A stretch of 64,000 nucleotides of DNA, taken from the NCBI GenBank assembly GCA_963768025.1, contig CAVYGM010000012.1, positions 1 through 64,000 on the forward strand, read 5' to 3'. The position numbers and the translations under genes are program-made. Within the stretch, counting starts at the first letter, position 1, and each line of letters starts with the position of its first letter. The notes below the pieces were generated by a model. That model made no database searches and had not been told where the DNA came from. It was given only the letters and a program-made list of their open reading frames with translations. Source of the stretch: CAVYGM01 sp963768025. GTDB lineage: Bacteria; Bacteroidota; Bacteroidia; Cytophagales; Spirosomataceae. Positions 28,322 through 36,884 of this stretch are shown in pieces.

Positions 28322-28359
28322 AATCCAATAATAGTATGCTTGCATACTATTATTGGATT
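28322..28359 (+). promoter_or_regulatory. 38-bp perfect palindrome, operator 1 of the acyl-CoA dehydrogenase gene
   Basis: Two perfect 18-nt arms (AATCCAATAATAGTATGC and its reverse complement) flank TT. The core TAGTATGC-N2-GCATACTA equals that before the thiolase. It covers the -33 element of the predicted promoter, so a bound repressor would block RNA polymerase. The extended arms could also fold as a hairpin at the end of the upstream transcript. Confidence 0.8.
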
Positions 28360-28370
28360 TCGTATATTTG
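28340..28370 (+). promoter_or_regulatory. predicted promoter of the acyl-CoA dehydrogenase gene
   Basis: TTG at 28340-28342 and TATATTTG at 28363-28370 are separated by 20 nt, a good match to the Bacteroidota -33/-7 promoter. Transcription would start near 28377, with a leader of about 60 nt. Confidence 0.65.
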
Positions 28371-28383
28371 CATTACCTAATAC

Positions 28384-28399
28384 AGTATGCGTGCATACT
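28384..28399 (+). promoter_or_regulatory. operator 2 of the acyl-CoA dehydrogenase gene
   Basis: AGTATGC-GT-GCATACT, the same core as operator 1 with 7-nt arms. Its centre is 51 bp from the first, just downstream of the predicted transcription start. Confidence 0.7.
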
Positions 28400-28437
28400 A
28401 AACTGTTGTCAATCCAAAACCCGAAAAAATATTCGCT

Positions 28438-30252
28438 ATGGCTGTTGTTGAAAACCAGGCTTCCATCAGAGGAGGCGAGTTTCTGATCAAAGAAACAGAT
28501 GCATCACAAGTTTTTATCCCTGAGGAGTTTACTGAAGAGCAACGCATGATTGCCGACACCTGCCGGGATTTTCTTCGTGCCGAAGTACACCCCAGGCTGG
28601 ACGAAATTGATGCCGCCAAATCGCCCGATCTGATGTCGTCCCTGATGGATAAAGCCGGTGAATTGGGGATATTGGGAACGGCTGTTCCGGAAGAGTACGG
28701 TGGGTTTGGCATGAACTTCAACACCTCTATGCTGGTAGCCGAAAGCCTGGGAACGGGGCATTCTTTCTCGGTAGCGCAGTCGGCCCACACGGGGATCGGT
28801 ACGCTTCCTATCGTATACTATGGCGACGAGGATCAGAAATCGAAATACTTGCCCAAACTCGCGACCGGCGAATGGAAGGCCGCTTATTGTCTTACGGAAC
28901 CCGATTCGGGCTCGGATGCCAACTCGGGCAAAACCAAGGCCGTGCTGACCGAAGATGGAAAGCACTATATCCTGAACGGTCAGAAAATGTGGATCACCAA
29001 CGGGGGATTCGCGGATCTGTTTATTGTTTTTGCTAAGATTGACGATGGCAACGGCCAGGTGGATAAAAACCTGTCGGCTTTCATAGTTGAGAAGGATTTT
29101 GGCGGAATCACGATGAATGAGCCTGAGAAAAAACTGGGCATCAAAGGATCGGATACCCGCCAGGTGTTTTTCAATGATTGTAAAGTACCGGTCGAGAATT
29201 TGCTTTCCAGCCGGGGCAATGGATTCAAAATTGCCGTAAATATCTTGAACATCGGCCGCATCAAACTGGGCATCGCCGTGATTGGTGGGGCCAAAGGCTC
29301 ATTGGATCACGCCATACAATACGCCAATGAGCGCAAGCAGTTCGGTATTTCTATTGGCCGGTTTGGTGCCATTAAACACAAGCTGGGCGAAATGGCTACC
29401 CGGATTTACGCCTCCGAAACCGCCTGCTACCGCGCCGGACAAAATATTGACGACGCCATAGAAGATCTCAAAGCGGGTGGCATGCCCGACGCCGACGCCA
29501 AGCTGAAGGGCGTGGAGCAGTTCGCCATTGAGTGCGCCATTACCAAAGTACACGGCTCGGAGGTACTGGACTACGTGGTTGACGAAAGCGTGCAGGTTTA
29601 CGGAGGAATGGGCTACTCAGCCGATGCCCCCATAGAGCGCGCCTACCGCGATTCACGTATCAACCGGATCTTTGAAGGTACCAACGAAATCAACCGGATG
29701 CTGGTGGTGGACATGCTGCTGAAGCGGGCGATGAAAGGTGAACTTGACCTGATGGGCCCGGCGACGGCGGTATCGAAGGAGATTATGTCTATTCCGGATT
29801 TTGGGACTGAAGAGGAGGAGGTGCTTTTTGCAAAAGAAAAGAAGGTACTCCAAAATCTGAAGAAGGCCGCGCTGATGATCGCCGGAGCAGCCGTGCAGAA
29901 ATTCATGATGAAGCTCTCGCACGAGCAGGAGATTCTGATGAACGTGGCCGATATGATCATCGAAATCTACGCCGCCGAGTCGGTTCTGCTGCGCGTTGAA
30001 AAGCTTATTGGCACCAAGGGCGAAGAAGCCGTGTCTTTACCAAAAGACATGGCGATGATATACCTGCACGGAGCAGTTGACAAATGCAACTCGGCCGGAC
30101 GCGAGGCCATTACCTCCTTTGCCGAAGGGGATGAACTTCGGGTGATGTTAATGGGCTTAAAGCGCTTTACCAAAATAGACCCTATGAACCTGAAAGATGC
30201 CCGCCGCCGCGTGGCCGATGCCATGTTGGCCGAGAATAAATTTATTTTTTAG
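28438..30252 (+). CDS. acyl-CoA dehydrogenase (long form)
   Basis: A 604-residue flavoenzyme that oxidises acyl-CoA to enoyl-CoA, the first step of beta-oxidation. The N-terminal helical domain runs to about residue 140, then YCLTEPDSGSDANSGKT binds FAD. RKQFGISIGRFGAIKHKL, YGGMGYSADAPIERAYRD and the likely catalytic Glu in RIFEGTNEINRM follow. About 170 extra C-terminal residues resemble the extension of very-long-chain dehydrogenases. Two palindromic operators and a good promoter lie upstream, shared in type with the thiolase gene. A terminator follows. Electron-transfer flavoprotein genes are not nearby. Confidence 0.92.
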   Translation: MAVVENQASIRGGEFLIKETDASQVFIPEEFTEEQRMIADTCRDFLRAEVHPRLDEIDAAKSPDLMSSLMDKAGELGILGTAVPEEYGGFGMNFNTSMLVAESLGTGHSFSVAQSAHTGIGTLPIVYYGDEDQKSKYLPKLATGEWKAAYCLTEPDSGSDANSGKTKAVLTEDGKHYILNGQKMWITNGGFADLFIVFAKIDDGNGQVDKNLSAFIVEKDFGGITMNEPEKKLGIKGSDTRQVFFNDCKVPVENLLSSRGNGFKIAVNILNIGRIKLGIAVIGGAKGSLDHAIQYANERKQFGISIGRFGAIKHKLGEMATRIYASETACYRAGQNIDDAIEDLKAGGMPDADAKLKGVEQFAIECAITKVHGSEVLDYVVDESVQVYGGMGYSADAPIERAYRDSRINRIFEGTNEINRMLVVDMLLKRAMKGELDLMGPATAVSKEIMSIPDFGTEEEEVLFAKEKKVLQNLKKAALMIAGAAVQKFMMKLSHEQEILMNVADMIIEIYAAESVLLRVEKLIGTKGEEAVSLPKDMAMIYLHGAVDKCNSAGREAITSFAEGDELRVMLMGLKRFTKIDPMNLKDARRRVADAMLAENKFIF

Positions 30253-30374
30253 GATAAAATGCCGGACCAATCCTCGGGTTTCAAAACAGGTTCCCTGCTT
30301 GGTCAGGAAACCAAGACCTTTCGGGTCGTTGCCCCGCGCAACTAGAAACCAATACGACGATAACATTCATAAGA

Positions 30375-30405
30375 AAGCCGATTCTGCATCAGAGTCGGCT
30401 TTTTT
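30375..30405 (+). terminator. rho-independent terminator after the acyl-CoA dehydrogenase
   Basis: AAGCCGATTCTG pairs with CAGAGTCGGCTT (one G-T pair) around CAT, followed by TTTTT. Confidence 0.85.
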
Positions 30406-30538
30406 GTTTCAATCCATTTGCCGACGCCAGGCTTTTTTTGACTGGCGAAACTTTACAGAATGGTATATAGTTTTAAAATCAACTATTTTGCAACCCGATG
30501 TACTTCCGATGGCTCTTATGATCTGTAAACTTTTCTAA

Positions 30539-32086
30539 ATGAAACTTCATTCCGTTGCGCTGCGTACTACGGGCCAATTCCCGCCGCTCTTACTCGATTA
30601 CCTTGACCAGAAGCCCGAAACAACCGAATTTTATAGCGTGTACCCCAGCCTCACCGGTGCTGGTAAGGCCATAGAACAACGGGCTGATTTTGCCCCCGAA
30701 AAACGGAAGACCCTCGTTGACGTACTGACCAAACAATACAGCGGCCTGACCAAAGCACCGGATTTCTCCGTATTACTCGATAAAAATACCTTCACCGTTA
30801 CCACGGGCCACCAGCTAAATATTTTCACCGGGCCCCTGTATGTTATTTATAAAATCGTGACCATCATTAATCTGGCGCGGACGCTGAAAGAAACCTACCC
30901 TGACTACGAGTTTGTACCCGTGTACTGGATGGCCTCCGAAGATCATGACTTTGAAGAGATTTCCTATTTTTCCCTTTTTGGTAAAAAATACACCTGGGCT
31001 GGCGAGCATGCTGGTGCCGTGGGACGCCTGAATCCCCGCGAGCTGAAAACCATATTGGACGAGCTACCCGACATGCCACCGGTATTTAGGAAAGCGTATC
31101 TGGATCATACTACCCTGGCCGACGCCGTGCGATGTTACATGCACGAGCTCTTTGGGGCCGAAGGGCTGATAACACTGGATGCCGATGATGCTGCTCTGAA
31201 GCGGCAATTTCAGCCGGTTATCGAGGATGAGCTTTTCCAGCAAACGTCCGGCAAACGGGTGGCCGATACTACCGCCCGCCTGGAATCACTGGGCTACCAT
31301 ATGCCCGTCCACGCACGAGAGATCAACTTGTTCTATCTGCTGGATGACCTTCGTGAGCGTATTGTGGAAGAGGAAGGTACCTTCAAAGTACTGCACAGCT
31401 CCATCCAGTTTAGCCAAGAGGAGATGCAGCGGGAGATCAACGAACATCCCGAACGGTTTAGCCCCAATGTGGTGTTGAGACCGCTGTACGAAGAAATAAT
31501 CCTGCCCAATCTGGCCTACATTGGCGGCCCTTCGGAGCTACCCTACTGGATGCAGCTCAAAGGTGTCTTCGATCATTTTGAGGTACCCTTTCCCATGCTC
31601 ATTCCGCGCAACTTTGCGTTGTACGTTCCAACTGCCAGCCGGAAGCGGGTGGAAAAGCTAGGGCTCAGCTACGAAGATTTTTTTCAGGATAAAGTCAAAC
31701 TGAAACGCTCCCTGATTGAGCGGATTTCTGAGCATACGCTCTCTCTGGATGCGGAAAAGGAGAAATTTGACGAAGTACTTTCGGATATGGTACACAAAGC
31801 GCTGGCCGTTGATAAAACCATGGAACCGGCCGTGCTGGCCGAGCGCGCCCGGCTGTTCAATTCATTGGAAAAGCTGGAAAAACGCATTCGCCGCGCCGAA
31901 GAGCGTAAGCACGGGATTCAGGTAGAACAATTGCAGAACCTGCTCGACACGTTTTTTCCCAATGGCTCCGCCCAGGAGCGGCACGATAACTTCCTGAATT
32001 TCTATATCAACAACCGCAACTTCATACAGGTACTCCTCGATACGTTCGATCCCTTGGATTTTAAGTTTAATATTCTGGAAGAGTAG
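30539..32086 (+). CDS. bshC: bacillithiol synthesis cysteine-adding enzyme
   Basis: The 515-residue protein matches BshC throughout: TTGHQLNIFTGPLYVIYKI, VPVYWMASEDHDFEEI, RPLYEEIILPNLAYIGGPSELPYW and the coiled-coil region before the C-terminus (about residues 385-470). BshC joins cysteine to glucosaminyl-malate to finish bacillithiol, the low-molecular-weight thiol of Firmicutes and many Bacteroidota. It works in the cytoplasm. bshA and bshB are not in the window. The gene has its own upstream terminator-bounded region and probably its own promoter. Confidence 0.93.
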   Translation: MKLHSVALRTTGQFPPLLLDYLDQKPETTEFYSVYPSLTGAGKAIEQRADFAPEKRKTLVDVLTKQYSGLTKAPDFSVLLDKNTFTVTTGHQLNIFTGPLYVIYKIVTIINLARTLKETYPDYEFVPVYWMASEDHDFEEISYFSLFGKKYTWAGEHAGAVGRLNPRELKTILDELPDMPPVFRKAYLDHTTLADAVRCYMHELFGAEGLITLDADDAALKRQFQPVIEDELFQQTSGKRVADTTARLESLGYHMPVHAREINLFYLLDDLRERIVEEEGTFKVLHSSIQFSQEEMQREINEHPERFSPNVVLRPLYEEIILPNLAYIGGPSELPYWMQLKGVFDHFEVPFPMLIPRNFALYVPTASRKRVEKLGLSYEDFFQDKVKLKRSLIERISEHTLSLDAEKEKFDEVLSDMVHKALAVDKTMEPAVLAERARLFNSLEKLEKRIRRAEERKHGIQVEQLQNLLDTFFPNGSAQERHDNFLNFYINNRNFIQVLLDTFDPLDFKFNILEE

Positions 32087-32101
32087 TTCGGCTGATATTT
32101 G

Positions 32102-32190
32102 TTTAACCGCAGAAGGCACGGAGTTTATTACGCAGGCATCGCAAAGAAATTCCCTCAGCGACCTTTGCGACGACTTAGTGTTCTCTGAGG
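32102..32190. repeat. imperfect inverted repeat of GCAGA/GCAAAG type
   Basis: The left part AACCGCAGAAGGCACGGAG and the right part, read in reverse complement, AACCTCAGAGAACACTAAG match at most positions. CGCAAAG units lie at the centre. It looks like a degenerate dispersed hairpin repeat between bshC and the cyclo-ligase gene. Confidence 0.45.
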
Positions 32191-32265
32191 TTGATAAAGT
32201 TTGGAAATTGCTTCTCCCTCAAAAACGAAAACAGCTCAGAATTTCCAAAGAAACTCACAGCCCCT

Positions 32266-32868
32266 ATGGTTCTGAACAAGCAGCAATGCCGGGAGCTATT
32301 TCTCCAAAAGCGCGCCTCTCTTAGCTCAGTGGAGCAGGAGCGAATGACAAGGCTTATCGCGGAGAAACTCACTGACTTTCTGGCGGGAAGGGTCATTGGC
32401 TGGCTTCATAGCTTCGTAGCCGAGGGTTTTCGTAACGAAGTGAATACTAAGTTGATCCGGCAGCTAGTGAGTACAAAATTACCACATATGGGGTATCCAC
32501 CCGTTCGTTGGGTAGCCCCTCGCATCATCCCCGGCTCCCGTCGCATGATCCACTACCTCTGGGATGAGGACACGCTGCTGGTTCATAACCGCTGGGGCAT
32601 CAGTGAGCCTGATCCCATTTCGTCGCAGCCGATAGAGGTAGGTGAGCTTGACGCAGTGCTGGTACCCCTGCTGAGTTACGACCGATCAGGCCATCGAGTA
32701 GGGTATGGGGGTGGGTATTACGACCGGTTTCTGACCGAATGCCGGCCCGATGTGATCAAGATAGGGCTCTCTTTTTTCGAGCCGATTGATGGCATCAGTG
32801 ATGTGAACGAATGGGACGTCCGACTCGATTTTTGTATCTCCCCGTACTCCGTTCACCAATGGGAGTAA
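32266..32868 (+). CDS. 5-formyltetrahydrofolate cyclo-ligase
   Basis: A 200-residue cytoplasmic enzyme that turns 5-formyl-THF into 5,10-methenyl-THF using ATP. The start MVLNKQQCRELFLQKRASLS matches the family. The 25 residues of the longer frame overlap the spacer and are unlike homologues. Family motifs are present: DAVLVPLLSYDRSGHRVGYG and GGGYYDRFL near the C-terminus. The next gene, an MFS transporter, starts 53 bp downstream on the same strand. Confidence 0.88.
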   Translation: MVLNKQQCRELFLQKRASLSSVEQERMTRLIAEKLTDFLAGRVIGWLHSFVAEGFRNEVNTKLIRQLVSTKLPHMGYPPVRWVAPRIIPGSRRMIHYLWDEDTLLVHNRWGISEPDPISSQPIEVGELDAVLVPLLSYDRSGHRVGYGGGYYDRFLTECRPDVIKIGLSFFEPIDGISDVNEWDVRLDFCISPYSVHQWE

Positions 32869-32921
32869 CAAATGCTGAGCATTCCGGCAAATGACAAAAG
32901 CGAAACTACTACCTTTGCGGC

Positions 32922-34109
32922 ATGAAAAGTCCCGCTTCACCCAGCATCTTCACGCTGCAGTTCTGGCTACTTAGCCTAAGCTCTTTCCTGTTCTTTGCCA
33001 GCTTCAATATGCTCATTCCCGAGCTACCGGCCTACCTGACCCGCATGGGAGGAGCCGAGTACAAAGGATTCATCATAAGCCTGTTTACGCTCACGGCGGG
33101 TCTGTCGCGGCCATTCAGCGGACGCCTCACCGACCGCGTCGGGCGTATTCCGGTGATGGCCTTCGGCTCCCTGGTATGTTTTGTATGCGGATTTTTGTAC
33201 CCGGTTTTCACGACGGTGCTTCCTTTCCTTTTACTGAGGCTAGGCCACGGCTTCTCCACGGGCTTCAAACCCACCGGTACCGCGGCTTACATTGCCGACA
33301 TTGTCCCGGCCAACCGCCGGGGCGAAGCCCTGGGCGTGTACGGCATGAGCGTCACCACGGGAGCCGCCATCGGGCCAGCCATTGGAAGCTGGATTGCCAA
33401 TCTGTTCTCGCTCGATGTGGTATTTTATTCCTCTTCCTTGATGGCGTTTCTTTCCATTGCCATTCTATTGAACATGAAAGAAACCCTCCCCAAACCCGTG
33501 CGGCTGAGTTGGGACGCTTTCAAAATCACCCGGAAAGATATATTCGAGCCTCGGGTACTTCCACCGTCGCTAGTGGTTTTTCTTACATATTTCAGTTTTG
33601 GGGCGGTCCTAACGCTCATTCCCGATTTTAGTGATTCGCTGGGCATCCAGAACCACGGCCTCTACTATCTGGTTTTTACGCTTACTTCGCTACTGGTCCG
33701 TCTGGTGGCGGGCAAGGTTTCCGATCGCTACGGTCGGGTAGAAGTGGTGGTAGTGGGCTGTGTGCTGTTGATCATCGCCATGCTCTGCACGGGCTTCGCC
33801 CACTCACCCGTTTTGTTTTTTACCGGAGCCGTATTTTTTGGCCTCGCCACGGGTATACTCTCCCCCATCCTCACCGCCTGGACGGTTGACCTCAGCGATG
33901 AAAACAACCGCGGACGCGCTATGGCTACGATGTATATTTCGATGGAAGCTGGTATTGGTATTGGGGCCTACTTGTCAGCGGCGATCTTTGCCAACATTTT
34001 TTCGCGCCTGCCGCTGGCATTTTCGGTCATGGCGGGATTTGGCCTGGCGGCGCTGGTATATTCTCTGTTGTTTATTAGGAAAAAAAGAAAAACACTCCAT
34101 GCTGTTTGA
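32922..34109 (+). CDS. MFS transporter
   Basis: A 395-residue protein with twelve predicted membrane helices. The loop 2-3 motif reads GRLTDRVGRIP, and its second-half counterpart reads GKVSDRYGRVE. KPTGTAAYIADIVPANRRGEALGVYGM is typical of the drug/sugar-efflux branch. Substrate unknown. The stop overlaps the start of the YigZ gene by 11 bp, so the two are translationally linked, though a shared function is not evident. Confidence 0.88.
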   Translation: MKSPASPSIFTLQFWLLSLSSFLFFASFNMLIPELPAYLTRMGGAEYKGFIISLFTLTAGLSRPFSGRLTDRVGRIPVMAFGSLVCFVCGFLYPVFTTVLPFLLLRLGHGFSTGFKPTGTAAYIADIVPANRRGEALGVYGMSVTTGAAIGPAIGSWIANLFSLDVVFYSSSLMAFLSIAILLNMKETLPKPVRLSWDAFKITRKDIFEPRVLPPSLVVFLTYFSFGAVLTLIPDFSDSLGIQNHGLYYLVFTLTSLLVRLVAGKVSDRYGRVEVVVVGCVLLIIAMLCTGFAHSPVLFFTGAVFFGLATGILSPILTAWTVDLSDENNRGRAMATMYISMEAGIGIGAYLSAAIFANIFSRLPLAFSVMAGFGLAALVYSLLFIRKKRKTLHAV

Positions 34110-34713
34110 CGATTCGTACCAGACCATCGAAGCACCCGCCGAAGGGTTCTTCAAAGATCGGGGCAGTAAGTTTCTTGGCTATGCGTACCCAATTGGCTCC
34201 GAAGAAGATACCAAACCCTTGCTGGCCGCCCTGCGGGAGCTGCATCCAAAGGCCGTACACCACTGCTACGCCTTCCGTTTGGGGCTGGATCGGAACCACT
34301 ACCGCGCCAACGACGATGGCGAGCCATCAGGTACTGCCGGGCGGCCGATTCTGAATACGCTCTATTCGAGGGATATCACTAATGTGCTGGTCGTGGTAGT
34401 ACGGTACTTTGGGGGTACGCTGCTGGGGGTTCCAGGGCTGATTAATGCTTATAAAACCGCCACGGAAGAAGCCCTGGCTGAGGCGAAGGTAGTGACGAGA
34501 TATGTCTGTGATGAATACGAAGTACTGTTTCCCTACGAGGCGATGAACGACGTGATGCGAGTAGTGAAGAGTGCTAATCTGAATGTGCGGGAACAGCTAT
34601 TTGAGATGGAATGCAAAGTGGTAGTACTGGTACGTAAAACCATGCTGAATCAGGTTGTACCGGCTTTTGAAGGGATTGAGAAAGCAAAAATCCGGTATCT
34701 GAAAACAGTATAG
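34099..34713 (+). CDS. YigZ/IMPACT family protein
   Basis: 204 residues from the ATG at 34099-34101, which overlaps the MFS stop. The longer open frame that starts at 33838 lies inside the transporter and is rejected. Domain one (UPF0029/IMPACT) has FKDRGSKFLGYAYPI, HHCYAFRLG and NDDGEPSGTAGRPIL. VRYFGGTLLGVPGLINAYKTA is diagnostic. A ferredoxin-like C-terminal domain follows. The molecular role of the bacterial family is unsettled. Confidence 0.88.
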   Translation: MLFDDSYQTIEAPAEGFFKDRGSKFLGYAYPIGSEEDTKPLLAALRELHPKAVHHCYAFRLGLDRNHYRANDDGEPSGTAGRPILNTLYSRDITNVLVVVVRYFGGTLLGVPGLINAYKTATEEALAEAKVVTRYVCDEYEVLFPYEAMNDVMRVVKSANLNVREQLFEMECKVVVLVRKTMLNQVVPAFEGIEKAKIRYLKTV

Positions 34714-34763
34714 TTCCGGACTACCCGCTGCGGGTGAAGAACTATTGCAAAAAATAAACCGCC

Positions 34764-34997
34764 TTACCGCCTTAGCTTCTCCGCCCGCATATCCACGTTT
34801 TCGTAGAAGTACCCCTCAGATGTACGGGCCGGTGCTTCCCCATAGCAAAGTACGATGTACACTAGCCAGATAATCAGTAGCGGCGAAAGTATAAGCACTA
34901 ATGCAGCAGAATCTTCGTAGCCAGCTACAACCAGAATTACGAGCAAAATAAGGTAGGCTGTGGAAAACACAGCGGCGAAAGTTGAATTTTTTAACAT
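34764..34997 (-). CDS. small two-helix membrane protein, unknown
   Basis: A 77-residue protein with two hydrophobic helices (about residues 8-26 and 32-52) and a charged tail ending in RAEKLRR. I do not recognise a family with certainty. Codon use looks coding, the length suits a small inner-membrane protein, and it converges with YigZ. An A-rich stretch precedes the ATG at 34995-34997. Confidence 0.6.
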   Translation of the reverse strand: MLKNSTFAAVFSTAYLILLVILVVAGYEDSAALVLILSPLLIIWLVYIVLCYGEAPARTSEGYFYENVDMRAEKLRR

Positions 34998-35065
34998 AGC
35001 TGTATGGATTAATCAGTTCCTATAGTATTACCATAAAAAGTTGTTCCAACGCATTTTTTTTCTAC

Positions 35066-35107
35066 AAAAAAAGGGGGACGCTTTTCTGCAAAGCGTCCCC
35101 CTTTTTT
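35066..35107. terminator. bidirectional terminator
   Basis: A long stem joins AAAAGGGGGACGCTTT with AAAGCGTCCCCCTTTT around a short loop, with T runs on both strands. It ends the second SusC/SusD operon. Confidence 0.85.
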
Positions 35108-35124
35108 ACTATTTTACTATCCCA

Positions 35125-36849
35125 TCAATAGTTCGGATTTTGCTTCAAGGTAGCCTGTCCGCCCACTTGTGAGTTCACGATCTCCTGCAAAGGCAGCGGG
35201 TAGTATTCGTGCTTGCCCTTGGTGAACGTAACGGTGTTGAAGTAAGTGCGTTTGTTCTTTTCCACGGCATAGTAGGCATTCAGTACCTGATCGGCAATGC
35301 CCCAGCGTACCAAATCAAAGAAACGGTGGCCTTCCATACCCAGCTCGATGCGGGTTTCGAAGCGCACGGCCTGGCGAGCACTGGCCGCATTGCTGAAAGC
35401 AGGGCTGCCCGCCGCGTATTCATTGATCACGTAGTTAGCCGCGTTTTTGCCATCAGCAGTCTTCACAAACCCATCCGGATTAGCCGCCCGACGGCGTACC
35501 AGATTCACCAGGTCACGGGCCTTGGCTAGGTTACCCAGCTCTACCTCGGCTTCGGCCAGCATGAGCAGTACATGAGCGTAGCGTATCATACGGTAGTTAT
35601 TGGCATTGAGGCGGGGGTTACCCGAGAAGGTGTTGGTACCTACATCAGAGCGGTACATCAGGTGCTTGCGGGGCGAATACGGCCCGCCATACGCCTGATC
35701 GCGGACATACGCCTTGCCGGGATGCACGCCCCAATCTAGGAACGGAATACCCCGACGCCCCACGGTATGATCAAGACGGGGATCAAACTCGCCCGCATCG
35801 GGAGAAAAGGGCTGGTTTACCTCAACACCCTGGTCGTTTTTTACATCCGAATTGTTGAAAGTGTCAAACAACGGAAGTCCGTTCTGAGTCTTGAAGGAAT
35901 TCACCATGTTTTGGCTTGGCTGGTAAAATCCGCAGCAGGTGGTTACGCCCCCGCCCCCGTAAGGGTAGTTGAGCGTAGCGCCCTGATTGCCATTTTCTCC
36001 ACCCGGCGCTCCGTCGTTTACCGAAAACTGCACTTCAAACACTGACTCTACGTTATTGTTAGTCGAAGCGCGGAAATTGTCGACGTACCGATCCACCAGC
36101 TTATAGCGTCCGCTGTTTACAATGGCATCGAATTGTGCCTTCGCTTCGGCCCACTTCCGCTGGTACAAGTAGGCCTTGCCTAGCATAGCTGCTGCGGCCC
36201 ACTTGGTGGCCCGGCCTTTCTGGGTTTGGGTTTCGGGCAGGTTATCAACCGCAAATTTGAAATCAGCTTCGATATTTGGCCATATATCCTTATCGTTGGG
36301 AACGCGGGTGCTATTCAAATCCGCCGGATCGTATACCTTCTCATCAATGTACGGCACCATGTTCCACATTTTCTTCGCCTCAAAGTGATAGTGGCCCCGA
36401 AGAAAGCGGGCCTGCGCTTTGATTACGGTTTTCTCAGCGTCCGTTAGTTCGGCAGCCTCATCCACCAGCAGCATTACGTCATTGGTGCGGGCAACGCCAT
36501 CATAAACCGCCTGCCATTTCCCCCGAAAGTGGCCATTATCTGGTTGAATTAGTTTTTGCTCAATCAGCGAAATCTCGGGCTGATCACCGGCAATGGTACC
36601 TTTGTAGGCATCATCGGACGCCACACTGCCGTAGATCCAGTTGTCAGCCGACCCATGCCAGGAGGTAGTTCCGGCCCCTACTCCGTCTATCAACGAATAG
36701 GCTCCGGTAAGCAGGTAATTAATTCCCGCGCGATTTTTTAGCGTTTCCAGGGAAAGCGCCGCTTTGGGGCTGGTTTCCAAAAATTCGTCACTGCACGAAG
36801 TGGCCAGTCCTATCAGCAGCAAACTGGCGATATAGGTTATTTTTTTCAT
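35125..36849 (-). CDS. SusD/RagB lipoprotein (second pair)
   Basis: A 574-residue protein with a lipoprotein signal (LIGLATSC, then SDEFLETSPKAALSLETL). The SusD helical core shows in KAQARFLRGHYHFEAKKMWN and AAAMLGKAYLYQRKWAEAKAQF. The C-terminal RYAHVLLMLAEAEVELGN and ETRIELGMEGHRFFDLVRWG are typical. It lies 35 bp after its SusC partner. No catabolic enzyme is attached on either side, so the imported substrate cannot be guessed. A strong terminator follows. Confidence 0.93.
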   Translation of the reverse strand: MKKITYIASLLLIGLATSCSDEFLETSPKAALSLETLKNRAGINYLLTGAYSLIDGVGAGTTSWHGSADNWIYGSVASDDAYKGTIAGDQPEISLIEQKLIQPDNGHFRGKWQAVYDGVARTNDVMLLVDEAAELTDAEKTVIKAQARFLRGHYHFEAKKMWNMVPYIDEKVYDPADLNSTRVPNDKDIWPNIEADFKFAVDNLPETQTQKGRATKWAAAAMLGKAYLYQRKWAEAKAQFDAIVNSGRYKLVDRYVDNFRASTNNNVESVFEVQFSVNDGAPGGENGNQGATLNYPYGGGGVTTCCGFYQPSQNMVNSFKTQNGLPLFDTFNNSDVKNDQGVEVNQPFSPDAGEFDPRLDHTVGRRGIPFLDWGVHPGKAYVRDQAYGGPYSPRKHLMYRSDVGTNTFSGNPRLNANNYRMIRYAHVLLMLAEAEVELGNLAKARDLVNLVRRRAANPDGFVKTADGKNAANYVINEYAAGSPAFSNAASARQAVRFETRIELGMEGHRFFDLVRWGIADQVLNAYYAVEKNKRTYFNTVTFTKGKHEYYPLPLQEIVNSQVGGQATLKQNPNY

Positions 36850-36884
36850 GTTGTTATTCTTTGAAAGTTATTTCTACAATCTTA

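Noticed and set aside
33838..34098. Extension of YigZ into the MFS gene
   Set aside because: The extra residues are the transporter read in another frame and do not resemble YigZ.
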